Below are positions 26,872-35,090 of a stretch of DNA of 64,000 nucleotides, one piece after another. The position numbers were made by a program, and so were the translations under genes. Numbering within the stretch: position 1 is the first letter of the stretch; the number at the start of each line of letters is the position of its first letter. The stretch covers positions 62,001 through 126,000 of the forward strand of contig NZ_JACJDV010000002.1 in the NCBI RefSeq assembly GCF_014163735.1, in the 5' to 3' direction. Below the pieces are notes generated by a model. That model worked only from the letters and a program-made list of their open reading frames with translations, searched no databases and was not told where the DNA came from. Source of the DNA: Shewanella sp. SR44-3 (GTDB lineage: Bacteria; Pseudomonadota; Gammaproteobacteria; Enterobacterales; Shewanellaceae).

Positions 26872-27318
26872 TTAAAAGTAAGTCACATCTTTAACTTTTT
26901 TAGGCCGATTTTGCTGCTCGTACAATGCCCATACCAGTGAGAAATCCAGTTCTAACTCAGTAACATAATGCTCACCTGACGGATAACTTTTCACAACTCT
27001 AGCACCACGTATAAGACCTGACACATTGGCCTTTACATTATCATCGGTGAGCAACCAGTCACTCACACTTGAGTTTGCGGTGATCTTTTGACCGTACACT
27101 TGCTCAGCCAATTCACGATACGCCACGACTTTAGAAGCTTGCATTGCCATCAGAACTCTATGAGCTTGAATATCTGAAGGCTGGGTTGCTAGTGGCGCAT
27201 AACCTATAGCGGTTAATTTAGGAAAGTTTGTAGGCGCTTCTGTTTCCCATTGCACGTACCTATCACCAGATGAGCATCCAGCTAATAGCATTGCCATCAA
27301 TAATATAATTAATCTCAT
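26872..27318 (-). CDS. flgP: Flagellar outer-membrane lipoprotein FlgP
   Basis: FlgP (148 aa) is an LPP20-type lipoprotein that, in Vibrio, forms outer-membrane-associated basal-body disk or H-ring structures. The lipobox LLAGC (C15) is clear. The body carries the LPP20 pattern (AMQASKVVAYRELAEQVYGQKIT, GLIRGARVVKSY). It starts 2 bp after flgO ends, so the two are co-transcribed. Confidence 0.9.
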   Translation of the reverse strand: MRLIILLMAMLLAGCSSGDRYVQWETEAPTNFPKLTAIGYAPLATQPSDIQAHRVLMAMQASKVVAYRELAEQVYGQKITANSSVSDWLLTDDNVKANVSGLIRGARVVKSYPSGEHYVTELELDFSLVWALYEQQNRPKKVKDVTYF

Positions 27319-27320
27319 GG

Positions 27321-28001
27321 TTATTTCCTCACCCCTAGACTTTCTTTGCCTTCTGTTTCGTGGCGATAGAGTACACCGTCACGAGAGATTATTTTATTGG
27401 ATGGCTCCAAATACCCAGAAAGAGTGACGTTAGCAGCAAATGTTTGCGCTGCAGATACAACACGATTATTACTCACATCAACCACTCTGGCATTCACTAA
27501 TAAGCCTTCTGCTGTCAAACTCATGCTAGCAACCACCACATGTGATACGGGTAAGTCAGAGGGAAGCTGCAGCCAATCACGGCTCAGTATAAATTCACCT
27601 TGCTGAGTTGACCTTAAGGTTTCAGCCACATTCATGTCCACAAGATTAAACTCATGGGCATGAAACGCTGCAATCATACCTTGCTGTAACTGCAGGCCAA
27701 GCTCATTGGTTTTATCAAAGCTATCAAGCATTACTGGTGTAGTGACAAGTAAAGGCTGATCTGCTCTAAGGCTATCATTGTGCACTACAAGCTCATTAAC
27801 CAGTTTTTCTGCTAGCACATTCACTTGCCCCTTAGGGGACAAGCCAACTTCATTGATATCATAGGACAGCTTCAATTTAGCAACCGGCTCTGTATTGTTT
27901 GGATTCACAACATGGCCCTGATTGTTAAATGAGAGATCTGCCGGTTGACGGGCACAGGCTCCTAAAAACAAGATAACGGTTACCACGGTAAACTTTTGCA
28001 T
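27321..28001 (-). CDS. flgO: Flagellar outer-membrane lipoprotein FlgO
   Basis: FlgO (226 aa) is the H-ring partner of FlgP and FlgT in polar flagella. A lipoprotein signal with lipobox FLGAC (C16) is followed by the FlgO domain (LAEKLVNELVVHNDSL, VSHVVVASMSLTAEGLLVNARVVD). I place the start at the ATG at 28001, because AAGGA lies 8 nt before it and the signal peptide begins there; an upstream in-frame ATG at 28034 would put this ribosome site inside the gene. Both a sigma-54 and a sigma-28 promoter lie upstream. Confidence 0.9.
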   Translation of the reverse strand: MQKFTVVTVILFLGACARQPADLSFNNQGHVVNPNNTEPVAKLKLSYDINEVGLSPKGQVNVLAEKLVNELVVHNDSLRADQPLLVTTPVMLDSFDKTNELGLQLQQGMIAAFHAHEFNLVDMNVAETLRSTQQGEFILSRDWLQLPSDLPVSHVVVASMSLTAEGLLVNARVVDVSNNRVVSAAQTFAANVTLSGYLEPSNKIISRDGVLYRHETEGKESLGVRK

Positions 28002-28107
28002 AAGCAAATTCCTTTGGATGACACTAGTATTCATCGCCCTGCCCTTTATATCTCTAACATTGAGCCAATCGGCAAAATTTAGTCATACGTCTAAACTGAT
28101 TTTAACA

Positions 28108-28123
28108 AGCAATTTTCAAGCCA
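28108..28123 (-). promoter_or_regulatory. Candidate sigma-54 promoter of flgOP
   Basis: The minus strand reads TGGCTTGAAAATTGCT, with GG-N10-GC spacing, TGGC core and TTGCT at -12. It lies 106 bp upstream of flgO. Confidence 0.6.
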
Positions 28124-28271
28124 ACTTAGCTTTAATTCAAAGAGCAATCTAATGCTAGGCATTAAGCAAATATAAGCTCAAACCTAGAGGCATCTTAGTC
28201 AGATTGTCTGATACAAGTTATTGCTATAGTTAGCTTAAAATATGAATTTTAGCTGCTGTGATATTGGCTAT

Positions 28272-28298
28272 TTATCGGCTCAGGTAGAACAAACTTTA
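28272..28298 (-). promoter_or_regulatory. Sigma-28 (FliA) promoter upstream of flgOP
   Basis: The minus strand reads TAAA, exactly 15 bp, then a perfect GCCGATAA. Transcription would run towards flgO with a leader of about 260 nt, passing over the sigma-54 candidate. Confidence 0.85.
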
Positions 28299-28352
28299 TG
28301 AATAAGATAGTGAAACCGTCAATCTCGAACTTAGAGCAGAAATATATATTTT

Positions 28353-28368
28353 TGGCGTAAAAATTGCT
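28353..28368 (+). promoter_or_regulatory. Candidate sigma-54 promoter of flgT
   Basis: The plus strand reads TGGCGTAAAAATTGCT, with GG-N10-GC spacing, TGGC core and TTGCT at -12. It lies 187 bp before flgT, in the 554-bp divergent gap between flgO and flgT. I saw no open frame in that gap. Confidence 0.6.
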
Positions 28369-28555
28369 TATAAAATACTTTAGCAGCTTTAAAGCCACAA
28401 TTTCGACATTATCTCGACATAGCACTGGGTTCTAACACTGAATGGCTCAGCGGTACGTTTTACATTTAAGTGCCATAGGTATTCATGATGCAATATTTAT
28501 GCAGTAAGTATACACAGCAACAATACACATTAATGATCATGCATGAGGCTTCTAC

Positions 28556-29770
28556 ATGAAAGCACAGAAATTCATCTCTTCTCAACGCAAATTGAAGGCA
28601 CTAAAGCGTCATATTACTCTTGCCTTAGTCAGCCTTGGTAGTTTGATATTTATGGCTCAAGCCTATAGCGAACAAGTTGAAGTTACGGGCAAGGCGCGTA
28701 TTGTTAACGATGACTTTGACAAAGCTCGAGAGGATGCCATCAGTCAAGCACTCAACTATGCAAGCTTAAAGGCTGGGGTTAACTTCAATAGCGAACAAAA
28801 GATTGAACAAGGAAGACTGACCCAAGATTCTTTCTCGATGCAAAGAATGGGAGTTGCCGATAACATAGTGCTCGTCAGCGAATCTGTAAGTCATAATATC
28901 CTCACTGTAGTGTTAGCGTTGGAGCTTTCAGATCAAGAAAGCAACACTCAATGTCAAAAACAAGGCTTAAAAGCCGCCATTATGTTGCCCCAAGCCACTA
29001 TTGCTGACAGAGCTCAACTTAGATACGGCCAGCTAGCCAAATTTGAGCAAGCCGTATCCCAGAAGCTTGGCAATGTGATCAATGCCCAATCAAACTATAG
29101 CTTTATGCGGATCCATGCTGATGAGAAGCTAGATCAAGCCAACACCCTCACAAACTTCAAAGGCTATAGGATCCCCTCATGGCTAGGTGAAATCACCGAT
29201 AGTCAGTACTTACTTCAGCCCGAGATCTTGGATATATCACTACAAGAAGGCAGTAGCTCCTATATGGGATTTGTCTCTGAGCCAGATATCAGGCAGTTCA
29301 GCTTCAAACTCACCTTATATCACGGGATAAGCGGTGAAGTGGTTTGGAGTAAGTCATTTTCAGACGCTGCAGTATGGGAATTTGCACCTCAGGAAATCGT
29401 CTCACCCGCCAGCCACCAATTCTGGAACTCAGCTTATGGCCAAAGCATGCTCCAATTATTCCAAGAAAGCAGCCTAGCCCTTGATGATGAATTGAGCTGT
29501 AGGCCGTTACTCGGACAGATCATTGCCCGCCAAGGAGAAAGAATTATCATCAACCTTGGGCGTAAAAATGGCGTAAGAACCGGGGATAAGTTTCAAATAA
29601 TTTTGCAGCAAAATATACCAGACAGATTTAACAGTATGAGAACCATAGCCACGGAAAGCCAAACGAATGTGACTATAGATCAAGTTTCTGAAGATACAGC
29701 AACAGCAGCTTTAGTTGGCATAGACGCAGCGGATAATATTCAATTACAGGACATTGCCCTCAAGCTTTAA
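28556..29770 (+). CDS. flgT: Flagellar H-ring protein FlgT
   Basis: FlgT (404 aa) forms the H-ring around the LP-ring in Vibrio-type sheathed or sodium-driven polar flagella and is also found in Shewanella. An N-terminal signal segment (about 15-38, ending AQAYS) is followed by the FlgT N domain (VEVTGKARIVNDDFDKAREDAISQALNYA), a middle domain and a C-terminal domain (LGQIIARQGERIIINLGRKNGVRTGDKF). It is divergent from flgOP, which encode its partners. Confidence 0.92.
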   Translation: MKAQKFISSQRKLKALKRHITLALVSLGSLIFMAQAYSEQVEVTGKARIVNDDFDKAREDAISQALNYASLKAGVNFNSEQKIEQGRLTQDSFSMQRMGVADNIVLVSESVSHNILTVVLALELSDQESNTQCQKQGLKAAIMLPQATIADRAQLRYGQLAKFEQAVSQKLGNVINAQSNYSFMRIHADEKLDQANTLTNFKGYRIPSWLGEITDSQYLLQPEILDISLQEGSSSYMGFVSEPDIRQFSFKLTLYHGISGEVVWSKSFSDAAVWEFAPQEIVSPASHQFWNSAYGQSMLQLFQESSLALDDELSCRPLLGQIIARQGERIIINLGRKNGVRTGDKFQIILQQNIPDRFNSMRTIATESQTNVTIDQVSEDTATAALVGIDAADNIQLQDIALKL

Positions 29771-29958
29771 TATTCGCTATAAGAGCAACATAATAACCAA
29801 ACCTCATGCTCGACATGACCTGAGCATGAGAATTATCCTCTGTGGAGCTGTATCATTGGGATACAAAACCACATTTAGCTTAAGTTTTAATCAGTTATCA
29901 GTTTATTTTATTAAACGTCATATCTTTTTATCGATATTTTTATATAATGGCCACTCAT

Positions 29959-30035
29959 GTCCCAGTGGCACAGCTGGATAGCGCAATCCCCTCCTAAGGG
30001 ATAGGTCGCAGGTTCGAATCCTGCCTGGGACACCA
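29959..30035 (+). tRNA. tRNA-Arg (anticodon CCU)
   Basis: The 77-nt cloverleaf has acceptor pairs GTCCCAG/CTGGGAC, an anticodon stem ATCCC/GGGAT with loop CTCCTAA, a T-arm GCAGG-TTCGAAT-CCTGC and an encoded CCA end. The anticodon CCU reads AGG codons. Such tRNA genes are common integration sites elsewhere, but no integrase or duplicated 3' end is seen here. The 279 bp after it hold nothing that I can identify. Confidence 0.97.
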
Positions 30036-30314
30036 TTCTATCTCCTCGCTGCACTAATCAGCCCTATAAGTCATCATTTCCTCTTCGAACTTGGTATTAT
30101 TCATTAATTAACAACCTTTAATATTCCTTTAATAGTCAATAACTTGATTTTAAAACCAAAGCCTCTATCATCACTTATAGCTAATGTAGCAATTAATTTT
30201 ATTCCAACTCCAAAGCAACTCACTTGTTGCAGACATATTGTTAACGGCTAGTTAAATGGACATTTGAAACCACCAAACTTGTGAATTTCAACTTAAAAGA
30301 CAAGGACAGCACCA

Positions 30315-31880
30315 ATGCGCGAAAATCTTCCCGTCACCGCAAAAGAGTTTTTTCTCACTGATGACGAACGTCTCGTTTCCAGTACGGATGAAAAAGGTAA
30401 CATCGTTTATTGCAATGACGCATTTTCTCGAGTCAGTGGTTTTAGCCGCGAAGAACTTATAGGCCAAGCCCATAACATAGTACGCCATCCTGATATGCCA
30501 GAAGCTGTGTTTAAAAAAATGTGGCAAACACTACAGATGGGTAAAGTTTGGATGGGACTAGTTAAGAACCGCAGAAAAAATGGTGACTTTTACTGGGTTA
30601 GCGCTTTTATCACCCCTATTTATGAAAACAATCAGCTCATCGGCTATGAATCTGTCAGAGTTTCAGCGCTTGCCGATGAAAAAATAAGGGCAAGTAACAT
30701 ATATCAACGGCTCTCACGCGGCAAAGCACCAAAGCAAAAGCTGGAAAGTCTAACTCAGCATGCCAGTAGCTTGTTACCCACTATTATTCCAGGGCTTACG
30801 TTGAGCGCAGTGCTAGGGTCAGTTTATGGTCAAAATGCGGCGCTAATGGGCTTAATTACAACCGGTTTAGCTGCAATATGGAATGTTAAGTGCCAAATGA
30901 AAGACTGGGAGTCATTAATACAACTAAGTCCAAGCTCATTCTCAGATCCCATTGTTGCCCAAACCTATTTTGCCGATGTAGGAACAAAAGCCAGAGCAAA
31001 GCTCGCCTTTGCTAGTGAAATGGCGCGCTGCCGTACAGCATTAACTCGGATTAATGATTCTGTCGCTGGATTAGACACTATTTCACGGACCACTCGAGAA
31101 GAAGCCCAAAGCGCCAGCAACTCTATTGAATATCAAGGACAAGCCACTCAACAAATAGCCTCAGCCATTACTCAAATGACTCAGGCCATTCAGGAAGTAG
31201 CTCAGAAAATTGAAATAAACTCCCAAAGTGCAGAAAGTGCCATCGAATTCGTTAATGATGGTACTCGATTAGCTGATGAATCATTAATGTCTATCAATCA
31301 GTTAAATACCTCAGTCAACAGCATAGCCACCACGGTTAAAGAGCTGGCGGATTCAACAGAGCAAATCGCTCAGGCCGCAAATCTTATCAGCACCATTGCC
31401 GACCAAACCAATCTACTCGCCCTTAATGCAGCTATTGAAGCCGCCAGAGCCGGTGAGCAAGGCAGAGGCTTTAGTGTGGTCGCAGATGAAGTGCGTGCCC
31501 TCGCCTCTAAAACCCGTGAATCGACCGATCAGATCCATCAAGTTGTGAAGCAATTAGCCTCTAGAACCAAGAGTGCCGTTGAAGTCTCAAAAAAAGGGGA
31601 AGCCGCCGCAGAACAAGGGGTATTGGTCGTTGGACGAACCCGTGATGCGCTTAATGAAATTCACACAGCTGTGACTAACATTACCGAATTAACCTTACAG
31701 ATGTCATCTGCGGTAGAGGAGCAAAGCACGGTTGCCGAACATATCAATAAACAAATTATTGAGATAGCTGACGGCTCAAACAATACACAAGCCACAGCGA
31801 AAAACTCACTGCAAGCCAGTGTTCATTTAGAAAAAACAGTCGCTGTACTCCGCTCTCTTATCAGACGTTTTACCTTGTAA
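30315..31880 (+). CDS. Aer-like PAS-domain methyl-accepting chemotaxis protein
   Basis: This 521-residue receptor has an N-terminal PAS domain (about 10-125; [46 protein letters not shown]) like Aer, which binds FAD and senses redox or energy state. A hydrophobic hairpin follows at about 152-185 ([29 protein letters not shown]). The C-terminal signalling domain has the conserved tip [20 protein letters not shown] followed by [14 protein letters not shown]. There is no large periplasmic domain. An AAGGA ribosome site precedes the ATG. It signals to the CheA/CheW system, which lies outside the window. Confidence 0.93.
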   Translation: MRENLPVTAKEFFLTDDERLVSSTDEKGNIVYCNDAFSRVSGFSREELIGQAHNIVRHPDMPEAVFKKMWQTLQMGKVWMGLVKNRRKNGDFYWVSAFITPIYENNQLIGYESVRVSALADEKIRASNIYQRLSRGKAPKQKLESLTQHASSLLPTIIPGLTLSAVLGSVYGQNAALMGLITTGLAAIWNVKCQMKDWESLIQLSPSSFSDPIVAQTYFADVGTKARAKLAFASEMARCRTALTRINDSVAGLDTISRTTREEAQSASNSIEYQGQATQQIASAITQMTQAIQEVAQKIEINSQSAESAIEFVNDGTRLADESLMSINQLNTSVNSIATTVKELADSTEQIAQAANLISTIADQTNLLALNAAIEAARAGEQGRGFSVVADEVRALASKTRESTDQIHQVVKQLASRTKSAVEVSKKGEAAAEQGVLVVGRTRDALNEIHTAVTNITELTLQMSSAVEEQSTVAEHINKQIIEIADGSNNTQATAKNSLQASVHLEKTVAVLRSLIRRFTL

Positions 31881-31892
31881 TCTCTTCTTCTA

Positions 31893-31911
31893 TTAACCCA
31901 AGTTGAGGCTA
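31893..31911 (-). repeat. Possible remnant end of the MITE-like element
   Basis: The sequence TTAACCCAAGTTGAGGCTA differs at two positions from the right end of element copy 2 (TTAACCCGAGTTGAGGTTA). No partner end or target duplication is visible, so this may be a relic or chance. Confidence 0.3.
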
Positions 31912-31918
31912 AATACAT

Positions 31919-31962
31919 AAAATGTCACACCCCAGCAGGCATCTGCTGGGGTGTGACATTTT
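31919..31962 (+). terminator. Terminator of the aer-like gene
   Basis: A perfect 20-bp stem with a GCAT loop lies 38 bp after the stop codon. The stem is unusually long and GC-rich, with four T at its 3' end and A at its 5' end, so it can act in both directions. Confidence 0.85.
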
Positions 31963-32060
31963 CATGCATTAATAATGGGTATTGTTTCCCTATCTGTAGC
32001 CATGGCTTTATAATCAGCAACATTAAGCATTTTTGCCCGCAATTTCATTCGAGAGGCCCT

Positions 32061-32540
32061 GTGACACATACCTATATCCCCCTAGAAAACTACAAACGTA
32101 AATGGATTTTCAACCATAAAGACTTACCGGTTAGCGAGTCAGATAAAGCCGAAATCAAGCCGCTGACTGAAAAGAGCGCTATGTTGGTGTGGAACCAATG
32201 GATCAGCAATAAATCTAGCCGTGCTGAACAGTTTGCCAAGGGAGATTGGGCGGCAAAGGCTGATGCCTGGAGCCTAACTGAACACTGGCAAGCGGCCTGG
32301 GACAGTGAGGATGAGCAATTGCCTGAAGCTATTCGCGAGCATATGGATTGGGCTGCTGATACGCCGATTTTTTTCTGTTATGAAAAATATCAAGTCATTG
32401 AAACTCGCTGGGATGTGTTTGTCCGTAATTGGAAGTGTTTCTTATTTTTTGACGATGGCCCACTACTGGTATCACCAAAACAAAAACAAGCGCTGTTTTT
32501 CCAGCAAAATGGTCAATACCAATTAGGCGTTCGCGGCTAA
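32061..32540 (+). CDS. DUF2947 family protein
   Basis: This 159-residue soluble protein is rich in Trp (KRKWIFNH, VWNQWIS, WSLTEHWQAAWDSED, RWDVFVRNWKCFLFFDDG) and matches what I know of the DUF2947 family of Shewanella and Vibrio. The function is unknown. I chose the GTG at 32061, with GAGAGG just upstream. The only in-frame ATG lies 36 codons earlier, inside the preceding terminator hairpin. It stands alone between the receptor gene and the chalcone-isomerase-like gene. Confidence 0.75.
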   Translation: MTHTYIPLENYKRKWIFNHKDLPVSESDKAEIKPLTEKSAMLVWNQWISNKSSRAEQFAKGDWAAKADAWSLTEHWQAAWDSEDEQLPEAIREHMDWAADTPIFFCYEKYQVIETRWDVFVRNWKCFLFFDDGPLLVSPKQKQALFFQQNGQYQLGVRG

Positions 32541-32615
32541 CTCATTGATGCCTAAGCTGCTAGCCAGCTGGCTTATTATGAACGATAAACTCCCCCCCTT
32601 TTATTAGAGTCTATT

Positions 32616-33203
32616 ATGAATTTTTTCTCTATTTCAATTAACGCATTACCCATAAGCTTATGTTTACTGCTGCTAAGCAGTGGTAGCACTCCTATCGCAG
32701 CAAAAGAGGTCGCTGGAGCACAGATTGCAGCAACCTACCAGCTAGATTCAGGTTCACTGGTGCTCAATGGTTCAGGTGTTCGCAGCAAGTTTTTTATGGA
32801 CTTATATGTCGCCAGTCTTTATTTACCTCAGGCTGAAACGAAGGCAAGCTCAGTCCTAGAAAGCCCAGTGCTAGCCATCCAGCTTGATATTCTTTCTTCT
32901 ATGATAACTTCAGAGAAAATGAATGATGCCATTAATGAAGGCTTTGACAATGCCACCCATGGCCAAACTCAAGCTATAGCCCCTTCAATCACTCAGTTTT
33001 TAGCAACCTTTGATGCGCCAATTAAGGTAGCTGATAAATTTGTTTTTGTAATGCAAAAAGACAAAGGAGTTAGCAGTATCAAAAATGGCATTACCCAAGG
33101 AGAAATCCAAGATGAAGCATTTCGCCGCGCATTAATTGCTATTTGGCTCGGGGATGAACCCGCTCAAGCGTCACTAAAAGATGCCATGCTAGGGATAGAT
33201 TAA
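32616..33203 (+). CDS. Exported chalcone isomerase-like protein
   Basis: The 195-residue protein has a signal peptide (about 1-29) and then a chalcone-isomerase-like fold (AATYQLDSGSLVLNGSGVRSKFFMDLYVASLYLP, ending FRRALIAIWLGDEPAQASLKDAMLG). Bacterial members are periplasmic proteins of unknown role, and no catalytic function should be assumed. The ribosome site is weak. A hairpin terminator follows. Confidence 0.82.
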   Translation: MNFFSISINALPISLCLLLLSSGSTPIAAKEVAGAQIAATYQLDSGSLVLNGSGVRSKFFMDLYVASLYLPQAETKASSVLESPVLAIQLDILSSMITSEKMNDAINEGFDNATHGQTQAIAPSITQFLATFDAPIKVADKFVFVMQKDKGVSSIKNGITQGEIQDEAFRRALIAIWLGDEPAQASLKDAMLGID

Positions 33204-33212
33204 ACTGATGTA

Positions 33213-33241
33213 TAACGAGTCATGCAAGCCATGACTCGTTA
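33213..33241. terminator. Hairpin between convergent genes
   Basis: A perfect 12-bp stem (TAACGAGTCATG/CATGACTCGTTA) with a CAAGC loop lies between the two convergent stop codons. T-runs are poor, so termination is probable rather than certain. Confidence 0.55.
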
Positions 33242-33254
33242 CGTTAAATAGTGA

Positions 33255-34223
33255 TTAAAAGCTCAGTGACACATTAATTCCTGTGGCTAATTGTCCGGCA
33301 AGATCATAACGACTGTCATTGATTGATGATTCCATTTCACCATTGAAAAAATAACCGCCATAGGCTGATACTTCCACCATAGGATCCACTTGCCAACTGA
33401 TTCTAGTAAAACCTAACCACTCTTGTATCTCAATACTCTGCTCATTGTCTCCCGTTGCGGCGCCAACAGCAAAACGCTCCCTTCGTGCACTCGCCCCAAA
33501 ACCAACATCAAGGCTAGGTGAAAAGCGGTAACTCAGCTCTAAACCAGCAGGACCACTGAAGCCTGGCTTAAAAGGATTGCTTAATAACCAGTTATCGCTA
33601 AGTTGCCAACGAACGGCTAAATAAGGCACTGTTTTTGCTTCATTTAAATCGTTTAGGTAAATCAGCCCAAGCCCCAAGACATTGCCAGCAGAAAAGCGCC
33701 GCATCGCTGAAAAGACCGCCCCATAACTTTGCGCATCACTTGCACGGCTGGTGTCAGCGTAGGCGTATTTGATTTGCGGGGATAACAACAGCATCCAGCG
33801 ATCGCTAGGGCGATAGTTTAATGATACCGATGCAGAATACTGCTTAACCGATTGCCACGGGGCGATGTCATTATCAAAAAAATTCGTTGCCACTAGCCCT
33901 GAGCTTAACCTTGTCCAGTCGAATTCTTGGTTTTCATATTTAATACTACTGCCGATGGACCATTGACGATTAATAGGCATACGTGCCGACAAATCTAACG
34001 CCCAAGTATTTTTCTGCAGCTCAGCAACCCTATTCGAACCTGAGTCATCAAGCTCGCTATCCCCTTGATGAATACCTGAAAGGTTAAGCTTGAAGCCAGT
34101 TTCAGGTTTACCATCATCAGAGTTCTGAGCGCCAAGTAAATTGGTAGACATAAATGTGCTGACGCTAAGCACTATGCTGGTGCATAACACCTTGGTTAGT
34201 CTATGACGCTCAATATTTGCCAT
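33255..34223 (-). CDS. Predicted outer-membrane beta-barrel protein (DUF6268-like)
   Basis: This 322-residue protein has an N-terminal signal peptide (cleavage near LLGAQ). It is followed by alternating amphipathic strands rich in aromatic residues (WSIGSSIKYENQEFDW, YSASVSLNYRPSDRWMLLLSP, LGLGLIYL, GLELSYRFSPSLDVGFGAS). It ends in Phe (INVSLSF), the usual barrel insertion signal. The function is unknown. It is followed on the same strand by nothing and preceded by the TetR gene 35 bp upstream, so it may be co-transcribed with that regulator. Confidence 0.75.
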   Translation of the reverse strand: MANIERHRLTKVLCTSIVLSVSTFMSTNLLGAQNSDDGKPETGFKLNLSGIHQGDSELDDSGSNRVAELQKNTWALDLSARMPINRQWSIGSSIKYENQEFDWTRLSSGLVATNFFDNDIAPWQSVKQYSASVSLNYRPSDRWMLLLSPQIKYAYADTSRASDAQSYGAVFSAMRRFSAGNVLGLGLIYLNDLNEAKTVPYLAVRWQLSDNWLLSNPFKPGFSGPAGLELSYRFSPSLDVGFGASARRERFAVGAATGDNEQSIEIQEWLGFTRISWQVDPMVEVSAYGGYFFNGEMESSINDSRYDLAGQLATGINVSLSF

Positions 34224-34258
34224 TCTATCTCATCCTTTAGTTATTAAATTCTTAGTCA

Positions 34259-34879
34259 TTAAATTCTGTGAGCACGTAAAAACATCTGCGCTGTCTCTTC
34301 AATATAATTTTCACGAGTTAAACGTAAATCTTCAACATCCAAACCAAGCTCTAACCTTAGTTTAAGTTCACCAAAAAGCATCAAGCACAAACGAACCCCA
34401 CTGTCATGAGGCTTAGGGAAATGGTAAACCCCTTGTTTATCCAATACTTCTAAAAAGCCGCTTAATAAGCCCAAAACATGCTTAGGGCCCGCATTAAAAA
34501 ATAATCTTGGCAACTCAGGGTGACTTTCAGCTTGGGCGACACAGGTTTTAAACACTGCCGTAGTTTCATGGCTAACAATCATCTCACCAAATTGTTGCGC
34601 AAAACGTCTAATCGAGACTTCGGGAAATAAGGGATCCAAGAGCAAATTTCCCGTCAGCTGGTGAGCAATACAACGGGACTCAATTGCAGCAACAAATAAA
34701 TCATCCTTAGAACCAAAATGAGCATAGACAGTCTGTTTAGACACGCCAGCTAATTTAGCCACCTCATCCATACTAGTGTTAGGAAAACCCTGAACGCAAA
34801 ATAGCTCAATCGCGGAGTGCAAGATCTGCTCACGCTTAATTTCACTTCGGCTTTTGGTTTTTTGCTGCTCATTTATCAT
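34259..34879 (-). CDS. TetR/AcrR family repressor of the adjacent efflux pump
   Basis: This 206-residue regulator has the TetR helix-turn-helix (REQILHSAIELFCVQGFPNTSMDEVAKLAGVSKQTVYAHFGSKDDLF) and a C-terminal ligand/dimer domain (TetR_C family, FLRAHRI at the end). I place the start at the ATG at 34879 with GAAG upstream; an ATG at 34924 gives 15 more residues but a poorer ribosome site. It is divergent from an RND efflux operon. Two palindromes in the shared promoter region are its likely operators. Confidence 0.88.
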   Translation of the reverse strand: MINEQQKTKSRSEIKREQILHSAIELFCVQGFPNTSMDEVAKLAGVSKQTVYAHFGSKDDLFVAAIESRCIAHQLTGNLLLDPLFPEVSIRRFAQQFGEMIVSHETTAVFKTCVAQAESHPELPRLFFNAGPKHVLGLLSGFLEVLDKQGVYHFPKPHDSGVRLCLMLFGELKLRLELGLDVEDLRLTRENYIEETAQMFLRAHRI

Positions 34880-34956
34880 CTTAACTTCACTATATGTCAG
34901 TACTGTGGTGAAAATTTGACTCATTGTGCACCAAAGTATTTAATTAAAGCATGAAA

Positions 34957-35000
34957 TAGACTGGACAGTCTAGTTCCTACGAAATAGACTGGGTAGTCTA
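34957..35000. promoter_or_regulatory. Two tandem TetR-type operators
   Basis: Two 16-bp palindromes of form TAGACT-N4-AGTCTA occur at 34957-34972 (spacer GGAC) and 34985-35000 (spacer GGGT), 28 bp apart from start to start. They lie between the divergent repressor and efflux genes. Binding by this TetR protein is inference from position and symmetry. Confidence 0.8.
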
Positions 35001-35090
35001 ATTTAACATTAGCGCATATACACGCCGCCATGATGAATTCATTTGGCTGTTGCACCATTGAGTACCGATATTTTATAGGAAACCTGCATC

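Noticed and set aside
28053-28080. GCCGATTG on the minus strand near flgO as another sigma-28 -10 box
   Set aside because: No TAAA lies at the required 15-bp distance; the perfect element at 28272-28298 is a far better candidate.
29959-30035. tRNA-Arg(CCU) as a genomic-island attachment site
   Set aside because: No integrase, no direct repeat of the tRNA 3' end and no change of gene content follow; the downstream receptor gene fits the motility neighbourhood.
31953-32060. ATG at 31953 as the start of the DUF2947 gene
   Set aside because: It lies in the preceding terminator hairpin and adds 36 Cys/Ile/His-rich residues unlike the rest; the GTG at 32061 has a proper ribosome site.
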